Notes: generated from the sequence alone by a model not told the origin. Shown: positions 33,090-44,346, numbered from the stretch's first letter. The stretch: 64,000 bases of DNA from Mytilinidion resinicola (GCF_010093595.1 NW_022985453.1:882799-946798), one strand, 5' to 3'. Program-made: numbers and translations.

Positions 33090-34659
33090 ATGGCCCTTCT
33101 CACGGATCTTCCGGATGACATTCTGCTCGAGATTCTAGCTTACTTCGAGCACTCCAAACGGGACTTGCTAAGGGTCTCAAGCACATGCCGTCGATTGCTT
33201 GCTCCCGCGCGGACTCATATCTACCGAACCGTTGACATTCTAGTCTACTCCGCCCGTTCGTTTAATCCAGGAGACATCCGTATAAAAAAGACCGGCGTGA
33301 TCCCCCGGAGTGGTAATCCGGAGCCCGACTGTAATACTCTCTATCTATTGCTCCGCAGTCTTGACAACAATTCGTCAATCGGTCGTCTGGTAAGAAGTCT
33401 CTGCCTCTCCTGGAACTCGTTCCCCAGTAAAAGCCTGGAAAATGCCCGTGAGCTGGAAAAGCTGTTCAAAGCCTTGCCGAACCTGAGACACCTTGAAATT
33501 TCAGACAAGAAGTTTGCAAACAACTTCAATCAGCAAGGACCTGACTATCCCGACCATACCAAATACATTCTTGAAGAGAGTTCAAAATATCCGCTGCGAT
33601 CATACGTATTAGATTTAGGTCGACTTACCTCGACCAAGCTAGCATCAGCTATGATCCTGCCGACCGTCGAAACGATCACCACTCCACGCTTCTGCGACAT
33701 TGGGCGCGGGACTGGGCCACTCACTATTCTGGACCCCAATCTGGAAGATTTCTTCGCATCTCGATTGTCTGCGCCCTCCAACCTCAAGAATCTTGATTTG
33801 GGAACATACCGGATCTCATTACCAGTCCTCGAAGGAATCCTCAACTTTGCCCCGAAGCTGCAAAGGCTAAAAGCAACTCTACCAGGCCGGAGCTGCCGCT
33901 ATCAAGATCGCGACTACGGCCTTGTAGCGTCAGATCGCTGGCTCAATCCATCCACGATCTCTCGAGCTCTCCAACCCGTGCACCATACCCTAGAAGAGTT
34001 AACCATGGTGAACGATCGTCGCGCTTGGGCAGGCACCGACAACACCAGAGCAGACTTCACTGGATTCACGAAACTTCGTAAAATGTGTGTCGCGCCCGGG
34101 TTCTGGTTCAAATGGGGCGCATTCGCATACGGAGAGCACATGAACATCGACCACGGCTTTGTTGCAGACCATGAGGATCGCTGTGGGTTGTGGGAGCTGC
34201 TACCGCCAAATTTGGAAGAATTAGAGGTAAACGCCCACTTTATATCTCTCATGCTATAGCGAAGCCTAACTGCAGGTATAGATATACTTTCAATTCTATT
34301 CCGGAATCTTCTGCGTCTCTATCCCTCACGTCACGAAACTCGAGAACATGCTAGACATGCCTTCTAAACACTACCACTGGATCCAAGAACTCGCAACTTT
34401 TAAGTCAACCGCCTTCCCTAGCCTCCGCTCCGTTCGTCTGATCGAGCAAGTGTTGACAGGCTTAACTGTTGGAGACGGCATCTCCTTCGAAGAGATGGCC
34501 TGGACGCCTCCGAAAGACTTGCTGGACTCCTACACCGAGGCAGGTGTGGAGCTCAAGGTCCAGCTGAGGAGTAACTACAGGGTCAAAGAGGTGGAGATGA
34601 AGTCGTGCTGTGCGGTCGCCAGCGCTTACGGGCGTTCGTGCTGTGCGGATACGAGCTGA
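33090..34659 (+). CDS. F-box protein (504 aa)
   Basis: Two exons, 33090-34226 and 34282-34659; the 55-bp intron has donor GTAAAC, branch CCTAAC and acceptor TATAG (the nearer CTGCAG would give an immediate stop). The start is ATG in GGAAGAATGGCC. Residues 4-50 form a standard F-box: LTDLPDDILLEILAYFEHSK, then LLRVSSTCRRLLAPARTHIY. The rest contains leucine-rich repeat-like helices and strands (LFKALPNLRHLEI, APSNLKNLDLGTYRI) typical of fungal F-box/LRR-like proteins. Such proteins recruit targets to an SCF (Skp1-cullin-F-box) ubiquitin ligase; the target here is unknown. The final exon ends in an unusual Cys-rich tail (SCCAVASAYGRSCCADTS). It does not belong to the LPAELRQ family nearby. Confidence 0.85.
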
Positions 34660-35675
34660 GATTCTTAGCAGCCAAGCATTTTGTCACTATAAACATCGTA
34701 AGATGCATGGAGGAGAGCTAGTCTGTGAGATCTGGGCTGGACGTTAGCATGCTACTAGAAGAGAGTGAGAATTAGCTGAGTCTCGGGTAGGGTCTCGTAT
34801 CATTGACGTCACCATCGACTTCGCCATTTCGATTGGCGCGTCTTTTTACATTCTGTATCCTATTACGCCTAACCTCCTCTTATTATCAGCAAAGAGGAAA
34901 AACAAAAAGAGTAGCGCCTATAAGCATGAATCAAGTGTTCCCTCCCACTTATCTGCACCCAGACCAGGCAAAAAAGAACTTCCTCGGAGCAAAACACCAC
35001 CCTCTTTCGAGGGTGTAGCCACCCCGGATGGGGTTTCTCTATGTCTCGCCCGCCCGCGGTAATTTTCAATTCCGTCATCTTAACCGGCGCTCGCAGACGC
35101 CTCACGCACCAACTGCATACATCCTCTTCACCAGGCTTCCAAGCCTCTCTACGAACCAGGCCGCCCGAAGTCGATTCCCTCAGGCGAACCTAAAGGAATG
35201 CTCCAACTTTTTAACACCGAAGGTCGAGTCGAGAATCGAACCCGAGACCAACTACAAGACCCAGGTGAGGTTTGTCGACGGTAGTGAAACACTACCTCGG
35301 GAGGTAAATGCCTGGACTCCGGCCGCGGGCTTACACTCGGTGTGGCCGACCAACTGAGCTGCTGGGCAAATTAGTAGATGAGGGGTTTGGATTTTACGCG
35401 GAATATATAGATAGGCTCACGCTCACAGGCAACGCTCACAGATGACGTAGGGAACTCACGTCACCTAACAGTTCACGTTTGCCTGTAGTGAGCGCCTTGC
35501 TCACCGGCCGATAGCTCTCTCACCAAACCCGATCCCGCATGTACTATCCAGCTATCAACGTCAAGCTCAACCACCTCATCCTCTTCACACCCACACCCAC
35601 CAGCCTTCCAACCCTCCACCACCATTCCACTCCTATCACCGCTCCACCACCCAAGCAAAAAACCGAATCACAACA
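34660..35675. other. Intergenic region with tRNA-like A- and B-box sequences
   Basis: No protein gene is supported. On the minus strand, AGCTCAGTTGGTCGG (about 35360-35345) and GGTTCGATTCTCGA (about 35241-35228) resemble tRNA promoter boxes, but the acceptor stem does not pair, so no tRNA is called. The inverted stretch CCACCCCGGATGGGGT at 35018-35034 is a small palindrome. Confidence 0.4.
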
Positions 35676-36626
35676 ATGCCCACCGCCACCCTCCTCACCC
35701 TCCCCGCGGAACTCCGCCAACAAATCATCACGCTCACCATCTCCGCCACCATCACCGACGCGGCCTACCACATCTCCACCCCCCTCTCCAGCATCTGCCG
35801 CACCCTCCGCGCCGACGCCGCCGCCGCCCTCCCCCTCTGGCTGCCCGCCCACAACAGCCCCTCCGCCGTCATCTCCAGGCCCATCACCACGCCTGTGTCC
35901 TCGCACCCCTTCGCCTCCCTCTCCCGCCTCCTCGCCGCGCGCGCCACCCACCGAACAAGCGGCCGCGCATGGCCCGGCATCGCCGCCCTCACGCTGCGCG
36001 TCTTCGAGCCCGCGCCGTGCCGGCCCACGGGCGTCGCGCGGCTGACCCGCTCCGTGCGGTGCCTCGGGCCGCTGCCCACGAGCGTGCGGCGCGTGGCGTT
36101 CGATCTCGCGCTCGATGCGCGGTCGTTGGCGGGGCTGGCGGCGAAGTCGGCGCGCGGGCAGCGGGAGTGGTGGTGCAAGGTGTTTGGGGCGCTGGCGCGC
36201 GGGGTGGCAGCGAATCGGGGGGTTGTGGAGGAGAATCAAGGGGTGGAGGAGAATCGGGGGGTGGAGTTTGAAGTGCTTGGGCGGTTGCCGGAGAGTCAGG
36301 AGACGGCGATGGTGGGGCTGGCGCCGAAGACGACGCATTCGTATCGGGGGTTTTTGCAGCGGTATGGGAGTGTGGAGGAGGGGCTTTTTGAGGAGTTTTT
36401 GGGGGGTGTTGGGGAGAGGAGGGAGAGGCTTAGGCGTGAGGAAGAGGTGGAGGGGCAGAGGAGAGAGGAGGCGAGGAGGTTGAAGAGGGAGGTTCGGAAG
36501 AGGATGTGGGAGGTGAAGAAGCGGAAGAGGGGGAAGGATGATGGTGATCAGAGCTTAGAGGGAACTAAGCGGCAGAAGAAGGATTGGGGAGGTTTTGACG
36601 GTGTTGCGGATGCACTTCTCTTTTGA
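35676..36626 (+). CDS. LPAELRQ-family (F-box-like) protein, copy 2
   Basis: Single-exon frame of 316 residues, start CAACAATGCCC. It is a clear paralogue of the gene at 11677-12771: LLTLPAELRQQIITLTISAT against LPAELRQHIISGTIS, YHISTPLSSICRTLRAD against YRISTPFFGVCKTLQAD, and PLWLPA shared. The C-terminus again ends in a long charged helix (REEEVEGQRREEARRLKREV, then KKRKRG) compatible with coiled coil and nuclear import. The DNA is extremely GC-rich, especially at third positions in the first 600 bp, unlike copy 1. Next to it, in opposite orientation, lies a broken third copy (36900-37833), so the pair converges tail to tail. Function unknown; an SCF adaptor role is only suggested by the N-terminal motif. 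Confidence 0.72.
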   Translation: MPTATLLTLPAELRQQIITLTISATITDAAYHISTPLSSICRTLRADAAAALPLWLPAHNSPSAVISRPITTPVSSHPFASLSRLLAARATHRTSGRAWPGIAALTLRVFEPAPCRPTGVARLTRSVRCLGPLPTSVRRVAFDLALDARSLAGLAAKSARGQREWWCKVFGALARGVAANRGVVEENQGVEENRGVEFEVLGRLPESQETAMVGLAPKTTHSYRGFLQRYGSVEEGLFEEFLGGVGERRERLRREEEVEGQRREEARRLKREVRKRMWEVKKRKRGKDDGDQSLEGTKRQKKDWGGFDGVADALLF

Positions 36627-36899
36627 TTACCCATTAAGGCCGTTCTGTGCTCGGGACAGTGTGCTGGAGAAACCTAGTCAGTGCGTTACGAGTGGAGATT
36701 TGGCTATTGCACTTTCCAGGTATAGTATACATTATATGATAGACCTACTAAGCTAACTCTAGAGATAGAATAGCCACGAAACAGACATTAAAATACCTTG
36801 GGCTTTGCAATACTCAAAGTCCAAATCCAGTACTACATACAATGATCGTAAATGGGGATCTCGCTCTGGCAGACTCTCTCTATCGCGCTAGACCACCTA

Positions 36900-37833
36900 C
36901 TACTCTTGAAGTACGTACGCTACCCTCATCCGCTTCGAGCCCTCCCTCGTCTTTTCCTCATCCTCCTTCGTCTTTTCCTCATCATCCCTCTTCCGCTTCT
37001 TCCCCTGCTCCCGGATCTTCGTCCGCACCCGTTTCATATTCATCTCCAACCAATACTCCTCCCTCCACTGCGGCGTCTCCGTAACCCTCCTCAGGAACCT
37101 ATCCAGCCCCCAGCCCCCAGCGCCCCCCGCTGCGCTCCAGCGCCCCGTATATCTCACGATAGCGCCGCTCCACAAACTTCCAATGGAAGCCCGAAGAATA
37201 ATACGCGCCCGACCCCGGCACCGGCGCGAGCGCGGCGACCTGGCTCGCGGGCAGCTCGCCCCGCACCTCCACCCCGACATCGCGCCGCGCCGCCACGGCC
37301 GCCAACCGCCGCACGGTGTAGAACAAGTTGAACCAGTAGTCCCGCTGCGTGCACCCGCTGCTGGCGCACAGCTGCGCCATCCGCGACGGCGGCAGCGCGA
37401 GGGTGAGGGCGATGCGCGTCACGCTCGCGGGTAGGCAGGCGGTGCAGCTCTGCCTCCTAGCGATAAGGGGCCACTGTGGACTTGAACATGTCCCTTCCTA
37501 GGCGTCCGGTCGGGCAGACGAATCGCAGCGTGACCTCCGTGATGCCGGGCCAGCTGCGGCGGTTTAGCTGCGCTGCACGCGCGCTGAGGAGGTTGTCGAG
37601 CGCGGCGAAGGCGGCCCAGCTGGCGGGGGTGTGTGCCGCCAGGATGATGAGGGTGGAGGGGGCGGGCAGCCAGCTCGTGCAGAGCTTGAGGACGTCGGCC
37701 CGGAGGAGTTTGCAGACGGAGCCGAGGGGCGTGAAGTGGCCAGTGGAGAGCTGCTTATTGTGATTGAGATGGTTTCGGCAACGATCATTTGGCGGATCTC
37801 GGCGGGGAGGGTGGTGAGAGTTGGTGGAGACAT
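36900..37833 (-). pseudogene. LPAELRQ-family pseudogene, copy 3
   Basis: ATG 37833 opens MSPPTLTTLPAEIRQMIVAE, matching the family start. Near 37758 the frame shifts: the continuing homology (NKQLSTGHFTPLGSVCKLLR, then SWLPAPS) is in another frame. That frame ends at TAG 37459-37457. Homology resumes in the next frame (CLPASVTRIALTLALPPSRM, DYWFNLFYTVRRLAAVAARR). A third shift falls in C-rich runs near 37098-37128, after which the charged tail appears (YWLEMNMKRVRTKIREQGKK, then EKTKEDEEKT). At least three lesions are needed, so it cannot make a full protein. It converges with intact copy 2 and shares its high GC content. Confidence 0.75.
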
Positions 37834-39235
37834 TTCGGTTGGGGAACTCTCACGACCATGGTACTGCATGGGATCACAACCCCGCCGCCCAGACACCTCC
37901 AAGTTCGATGATGTTGAACGAACTCGAGGTCACTGGTTTTGCCATTAGAGCTACGGGGCACTCTAAAATGTTTTGCAAGCCTTGATTGGAGAAGTAGGCG
38001 TTGGGTCGGAATTGCATTAACTTTATGGGCGAGAGAGGCATCCAGTCATGCAGCATACATATGTTTTGAGAGACAATTTTAGCTGCAGTCAGCACAACAG
38101 TTACATAAACTTCCTTGAGTATGTCGTACTCTAGTTTTTATAGTCGTATAGGCGTACCCACATACTTGAGAATCGAACTTGGCAGCCAGAGGACTATGAT
38201 AGAGATCGCGATCCAGTAGACGGAGAAGCAAATAAGGGTAGGTCGAGGAGCGCCCGAGTATACCTCGTAGAGATTTAGAGGGGCAGAACGTGATGAATTT
38301 GGTGACCAGAAGCTGCTCGCCCGTGAGGCGATCGATGGGTGTTTGTTCGTGGCAAAATGAACCGAACCAAAAAGGTCCCCCTGGTTCCGGCATTGTAAAA
38401 CTTCCATCTTGTTTAAGCTTTGGAACGGTATCGAAACGGCTCGAGTGGTGGCATAGAGGCGCACATGCCTGTGACAAGGCTGTGTACTGGCTAAGCAGCG
38501 GCAGAAGTCGTGATACAGACTCATAGCCTGTCGAGTGGGAAGCAAGGGGATCCTAATCTTGCGGGAGTAGCTGCATGTCGCGTCTTACAAGCCTAGGACA
38601 TAATTAGCAGCTGCAATTTCGCCTCACGTGAAATACCCATCTTGTCCAGACGTCAACCTATCCTCTTTTCCGAAAACCGCGTCGCCAACACCCAGGCAAA
38701 GCATCGTGAGATCCGTTACGTGGCGCACAAGACCATTATTCGAGGCGGAGATGACTCCGACACGGCCCATCGACAAGCATAGTCCCAAACGCACACAGAC
38801 AGATAAGACAGGATGAGTGAGAATATTCTTTCCAGCAGCAGAAGCAAGCACCTTAGATTCAAGGATGGGTATCAATCATCTCAGAGTACCAATAGAACAA
38901 CAATTCCCATCCCAGAATCCCTTTTTCCTTAGGCAAGCAGCAAAGAAGCTCAGATGGCTCGGTTATCTCTCTCGCACTCTCTGACTCGGTCTCGATCTCA
39001 TCTCTCGCCCGCAGCAAGCAAAACCAACAACAAGAAGAAGCCCATGATTACCATCGCAAAAAACCAGAAGATAAAAGGTGTCCGGACGGATTCAGAGACG
39101 AATCCCAAAGAAGTCGAACCAGAACAAGCACTCCACCCTCGAGTATGGAGTTCGCCCTGAGCAAATAGCCTTCTGTGTTCTCTCCGGAACGACAGAAGGG
39201 GATGGGTGAACTCGCGTCAGTAATCAATGAACCTT
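37834..39235. other. Intergenic region
   Basis: About 1.4 kb without a supported gene. A minus-strand frame 38545-38138 (MLPTRQAMSLYHDFCRCLAS) contains one hydrophobic segment (LICFSVYWIAISIIVLWLPS) but has no known relatives that I recognise; it overlaps another frame of similar length. The right end is the 3' UTR of the RRM gene. Confidence 0.4.
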
Positions 39236-40132
39236 CTACCACTGGCCGCCGCCCTGTTGAGATTGGCCGTAGCCGCCCTCTCCACCACCCTGGCCTCCGC
39301 CGCCGTAGCCACGGTCGCCTCCGCCGCCTTGGTAGCCTCCGCCACCGCCGCCGGAGTAGCCTGATTGCTGGTTGCCGCCCCAGTTGCCGGCACCGCCGCC
39401 ATATCCGCCTTGTTCTTGCAAGTTAGATTCAGGAGCTCTTGAGCGCGTTCAAGGTTGGAAACTCACCGCCTCCGCCGGAGCGTCCGCCGTATCCGCCTCC
39501 TGGATTAGAAATTTAGCATGGAACGTCCGGGAGAAAAACGGGTTATCGAATCGCACCATAGCTACCTCCGCCGCCGTAGCCTCCACCTCCACGGCCTCCG
39601 CCATAGCCACCACCTCCACCGCCACGGGAGTATCCTCCTCCACCTCCGCCTCCGCCGGATCGCTCGGACGCCTTGTCAACGCGGATGGTTCGGCCATCGA
39701 ACCTAGGACTTGTCAGCATGCCACGTGGGAGCATAGCGAACTCAAGTGCCGTGCAAGCCATATGGCAACACGGCCCAATCAAGTCGTGAGTCAAGACGTG
39801 GAAGAACAAAGGATCAAACATACTCGACGTTGTTCATGTTCTCGATCGCTTGGTCGGCCTCACCCTCCTGGGAGAAGCGAACAAAGCCGAATCCGCGGCT
39901 ACGGCCAGTATCACGGTCCTTTACGACAATCTGCATTTAGGTGAGCAGGATGTCGCGATGGGCGCGGCGGGTAGGGGTCGGATGACGTACTGCCTCTTCG
40001 ACGGTGCCGAACTCCTCGAACTTGGTGCGGAGGGTGGCATCATCGGTGTGCCAGGCAAGGCCGCTGAGGGCTGTCAGCGATGGGCATGCGAAGTGAGGAC
40101 CGGCGGACTTACCCAATGAATAGCTTGGACAT
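39236..40132 (-). CDS. Glycine-rich RNA-binding protein with one RRM (180 aa)
   Basis: Six exons: 40132-40113, 40063-39991, 39930-39824, 39702-39566, 39499-39467 and 39408-39236; all phases agree. The RRM spans residues 1-80: RNP2 KLFIGGLAWHT (split by intron 1), then [15 protein letters not shown] as RNP1 and [14 protein letters not shown] at the end. The remaining 100 residues are Gly-rich with GGY, GGRS and NQQ motifs ([20 protein letters not shown]) and end in QSQQGGGQW. Exon 5 is a 33-nt micro-exon encoding only part of the Gly-rich tail, so skipping it would keep the frame. Such proteins bind RNA in nucleus and cytoplasm and are often stress- or cold-induced. A 1.97-kb GC-rich spacer lies upstream. 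Confidence 0.92.
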
Positions 40133-42106
40133 GGTGTCGTGGTGTTCGGACAGCGCTCTACCAACGTCTCAATTCACACACTCAATAGATCGCGAACGGA
40201 GAAAGACATTCATGGAGGGGTCGCCTGTCGCAGACGGAAAGTACAAAGAGGCAGGACAGGGAGGACGGCTGGAGGAGACGCCGGGAGGTGAGAGCAAGCA
40301 GAGATGGCAACTCCGGAGAGCAAGGCAGCAGACAGCATGACGAAGGAACGAACTTTTGATTCTGGGTTCACGAGAGTGACGGGTGGCAGCGCACGGTGAG
40401 CTGGTGCGCGGTTGGGGGGAAGAAGAGCTGATGGAAAGGTTGGTGTAGGCGCAAGAGTTTGCGACAAATGGGTGTGGGTGAGGAGAGTTGGTGGAGTGGG
40501 TGGAGTGGGTGGAGGGGGACGGCGGGGCAGATGAAAAGCAGGCAGGCAGGCAGGAAAGAGACGCCTCCAGTGGGAGAAGGGCGCTAGCGATCAAAGCACG
40601 CACGCACGCACGCTCCGGCTCAGTCGCCCCAGTGTGCCCAGCGACGGCTGTGACAGGCCGGCTTAGCGGTGGAAGCGCGGCGGATGCGTGGCAGGGGAGG
40701 CCGCAGAGGGGCGCTTGTGAATTGCAGTGCAGCGAGCGGCCCTGATACGCTGGGGGGGCAGCAGGCGGGCGTTTTTGGATGCCGCTGGCTGGCTCTGGAC
40801 AGAGGGGCGCTGATATTGGCGCCATCCCGTGTCTAAAACATCATGCGGCCCATGGCTAGCCCGGCCCTATACAGGCCCACAGGCCCAATTGCGATCGAAG
40901 CAGGCAGCTGCCGGGCCAAGGCATCGCGCACGCCATGCTTCACGGACCCGCTCCGCTGCGGGCAGCAGGCTCTGCACGGCAGCGCAGGCGAGCCAGATGG
41001 GCGTCGGGATCGGGCCAGCACGTCGCGGCTGTGTATCACGTCGCGGCTGTGCATCACGTCGCGTAGCGGGTATAGCATCAAGGCATCAGACAAGCAGGGC
41101 AGCAGGGCAGCAGGGCGGGAGGCACAGTGGGGCGTCGCGTTGCACAAATGGACAAAGGCTCGTGGTTGCAGTTGAGCGGAGGCGATCCCGCAACGAAGCT
41201 TATCAAGATAATCGCGGGCGGTTGCACCACGGCAGCCGGAATCGGCCTCTCGCAGCCAGCTGGGCGAAGCGGCCGGCCAAGCACAGCCATGGCGCGTGCT
41301 GCCGTGGGATGCCTGGTCGGCTGCGCTCGGGGTCGCCACGGCCACGGGAAGACGACCTGACGACCTGACGACCTGGCGACCGGACGACTACTTCACCATG
41401 CGATCCCCAGCAGCATCGTCGACCCTCTATCGTGACTATGGAACGCATTGTGACGGCAGCTGAGAGCCAGGCCGTCTCGCCGGACGGCCACAGATTCGCC
41501 CGCCTGCGCCATGCATCATGCTCTACCCAGCCAGCAGTGCTGCATGGGGACAAGCACGCCAGCTGCAATCAACCGCTGCCCCGTCCAATGCCATCATGCT
41601 GCTTGCTTCGGTGCATGCGCCAGAGCGACCTCGCGGCCATCAGACTGTAGCTTCTCAATTGACTCTTCGATCCTCTCCTGGGCCCGGCTGCCGTAGTATT
41701 TCCAGGTTGCGTGGTGTTGAATGCAGGTGCCCGTCATGTGGCAGGTGCTGTCCGCATTGGGAAGCCGCCGCTGAATGCCTCCTCTCCGATCATGTTGTCA
41801 TCGCGGCATTCTGCTATGCACCTCGTCAACCTGCGGCCGCCGCTGCGAAGCTAGAGCACTGTGATATCTCCGTTTGACACTCCAAGCTGCATCGTCGCTG
41901 CCCACCGTCACACAGCACCAGTCTGCGAGCGACCAAGAGTTCAGCCCCTCCGCGCTTCTCGGCCATCCTCAAGACCTCTGCAGTACGACAGCAACTACAC
42001 GTCGTCGAAAATCGGTGTGCCATTGTGTCCCCCGACCCTGAGAGCCACGGCGAGGCCGAGGAGTGAGTCCGTCAAGGCGCCGCTGTATGTGAAGCCTGCT
42101 AGAGTC
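40133..42106. other. Long GC-rich intergenic region with short tandem repeats
   Basis: About 2 kb between the divergent RRM gene and the next plus-strand gene. It is GC-rich with many simple repeats: GTGGAGTGGGTGGAGTGGGTGG (about 40492-40513), GGCAGGCAGGCAGG (40541-40554), GCACGCACGCACGCACGC (40596-40613), the 18-bp units at 41019-41064, GCAGGGCAGCAGGGCAGCAG (about 41096-41115) and GACGACCT units at 41351-41374. Open frames up to 179 codons occur on both strands, as expected from high GC, and none shows a domain. Confidence 0.5.
41019..41064. repeat. Tandem 18-bp repeat (2.5 units)
   Basis: Units CACGTCGCGGCTGTGTAT, CACGTCGCGGCTGTGCAT and a partial CACGTCGCGT follow each other without spacer. 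It is CpG-rich and lies in a non-coding spacer. It may be a simple minisatellite; no RIP-like change is visible within it. Confidence 0.7.
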
Positions 42107-44226
42107 ATGGATGTCCGCAAATGGCTCCAGGAGGTGGTGCTCCCAGAGAAGCCACCGAGCCTCCCCGACCGGCTAGGGCTGCCCCAGTTTCTCCATCCCA
42201 AAAGAGACAGACAGAATCCTTCTGACCAGGCCGGCGCGTCTGCATCTGCTCACAAACACCGGCAGAAGGACAAGCCGGTCGCCTCAGACAGCTCCATCTT
42301 GCAGGCCCGACAGCATCACAAACGAAAGGATGCATCCGAACACGAGGAACCTGTCATCGCCGGCGCCAATCGAGCCTCGTCGCCTGCAGAGCATCGCTCC
42401 GATCGCTCCTCATCGGTGAGCCATGCATCAGACCACCGATATCAACGGAAGCCAAGGCACAAAACGCGGCCCGACCTGTACGAGCCCAAGCAGGATGCCT
42501 CAAATGAGCGGGGAAGCCGGAGACACAGGAGGGGCCAGGACGAATCAAGGAAAGGGAAGAGAAAGTCGCGACGGAAGAAAACGGACAACCCGGGCGCTGG
42601 CCTGGTCCACAGCTTTCATGCAAACAATGTGCCCAGGGACCGCCTGACCGTGAGAAGCACACTTGCATGCCATTTAGCTAGGACGGCGCTGATGATTGGT
42701 GCAGTTGAAACCACGAGAGAAACTCGGCATTTTCAACAAGGGACGCGCATCAACGCCCGTCAAAGGCCGTGGCCGTAAGCGACTTTCCCGCCATATATGC
42801 CGCCTGGCCCCTTACTGACGTCGGTTTAGTCCCTGACCTTGTTTTCTCCGAGATGAAATTCCTGCAAAAACGAAAAGATGCCCCGGAAGAGACCCATAAG
42901 GAGGAGGAAATAAGAAAGAGGCGGAAGAAGGACCATGCGCAGGCAAACGAGCATGAAATGTCTGCATACTTCACCTCTCTCCGGCCACCTCTAGCCGAAA
43001 GGGACACCAACATCCAATCCCATCAACACCTCTCCGACCATCGCACAATCGTTCCGGCAAACGAGCACAAGAAGATAAGATCAGCCAGTATTGAGACTCC
43101 TATACCCACCGTAGAGTTACCAGAGAAGCCATATCTGGGGTTCGGGGGCAGAGGTGCCCGACACGAGAGCAGCTACCTGTCCTGGTCGGAGACTGACCGG
43201 CTAACCACTCAATCACCCGACTTTCGGCGAGCCCTGACAACTATAGATATTGGTCAATTAGAATCCGCGCATCGTAAGCAAAACGATATCAATGCTACAG
43301 CCAAAGCGCCCTTTCAGCGACCTACAAACTTCAAGTCACCCAGCCATCGCACTGTTGACAGGAACAGTCGGCCGAGGGCGTCTTCGTCTCTCCCCGCCAG
43401 CTTTTCTACGCATCGTCCACCTTCTCGTGGAAAGTTCCGGCGTCCACAGTCAGATCCTCAGAACCGGACACGAGTGTCAAGACAGGATGCGGAAGTGCTG
43501 GATACCTCCCCAGAAGTGGCTGCTGCTTCACCTCGCAAAGAGTGGAAAAGGGTGACACATCGACATCCGGTAACGGAGAGTTACTCAGACTCGAAGCCAT
43601 CTGTTGATGAAGCTCGCGAAACAAGTCGAGATCAGCAAGGAGAAATAGAACCGGATACTGATGGGCCAGATCCTGTCATAAAGACTGACACAGATCCAGA
43701 CACGTCTTCCACTTTTGGGAAACTGCTTCGAGAGTGCGAATCGGCTGCTGCACAGAAAGATGCTTGGCCGGATCAACAACAGCATGCTGACAGACGGCCT
43801 GCAGTCCAGTTCGCCTTTGCTAACGATGGCAGCGAGAGAGGTGAAAATTCACTCCATGAGACACAGCAATTGCAGGTCACACCACCGGTACATTTTACCT
43901 CACAAATCCGCCCGAACTTTGACCAAGATTTTCCTAACCTTTTCGACGAGCAATTGCAACTCGACCAGCAGGACCACCAGTGGGACATGTACTCGGAGGA
44001 TGCAGACATGGAAGAAATTCACTTGATGCTGAGGGCGGACCGTCAGATGGAAAACTATGACGACGGACTGTCGTACTTACCGAACGGGATTTCGTCAACC
44101 CGACTTGGGCGTTCTGAGCCAAGTGGTGGTCTAGAACTGGAGGCTGGTGGTGGAAACCAGCAACATCCACCACAGGCAGAGGAGGGAATCTTTGCGAGCT
44201 TTTGGCGTCCGCATAAACTGTATTGA
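42107..44226 (+). CDS. Large disordered basic protein, probably nuclear (669 aa)
   Basis: Three exons: 42107-42649, 42705-42774 and 42830-44226; introns GTGAGA...GGTGCAG and GTAAGC...TACTGAC...TTTAG, phases consistent. The start is ATG in AGAGTCATGGAT (MDVRKWLQEVVLPEKPPSLP), chosen over an upstream in-frame ATG at 41861 because the ordered N-terminus begins here. Conserved-looking islands are this N-terminus, the segment spanning the two introns (VPRDRLTLKPREKLGIFNKG, then LPDLVFSEMKFLQKRKDAPE), PTVELPEKPYLGFGGRGARH and the C-terminal GIFASFWRPHKLY. The rest is rich in Arg, Lys, Ser, Asp and Pro (KGKRKSRRKKTDN), predicted disordered with nuclear signals. It resembles conserved hypothetical proteins of filamentous ascomycetes that I cannot name. 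The match of ordered islands across introns makes the exon structure credible. Confidence 0.75.
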
Positions 44227-44286
44227 CGTGAGGTTTGTGTCATGGACCAGGCCATGTTGTCTACAAATAGCCCCCTTTAGCAACTT

Positions 44287-44293
44287 TATATAA
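44287..44293 (+). promoter_or_regulatory. TATA-like element upstream of pyrophosphatase gene
   Basis: TATATAA lies 54-60 bp before the uORF ATG (44347) and about 120 bp before the upstream in-frame ATG 44409. If used, transcripts would start near 44315-44330 and include both. Confidence 0.4.
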
Positions 44294-44346
44294 GCGAAAC
44301 CTTCGGGATCCATTCGTCCATACAGCAGTTCACCATAACCCTCGGC

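Noticed and set aside
35205..35370. Possible tRNA gene on the minus strand (A-box- and B-box-like sequences).
   Set aside because: The T-arm folds, but the 7 bases after it do not pair with the expected 5' acceptor bases and the D-arm and anticodon stem do not form. At best a degraded tRNA fragment.
35544..36338. Minus-strand frame of 264 codons.
   Set aside because: Antisense to the GC-rich LPAELRQ copy 2; high GC removes stop codons on the opposite strand.
39372..39944. Plus-strand frame of 190 codons.
   Set aside because: Antisense to the glycine-rich RRM gene, whose exon phases and motifs are unambiguous.
40596..41374. Short tandem repeats considered as a CRISPR array.
   Set aside because: Units are contiguous without spacers and the genome is fungal; they are simple repeats.
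40169..41568. Several overlapping frames of 110-218 codons on both strands.
   Set aside because: GC-rich, repeat-laden spacer; frames overlap each other and lack any domain or splice logic.
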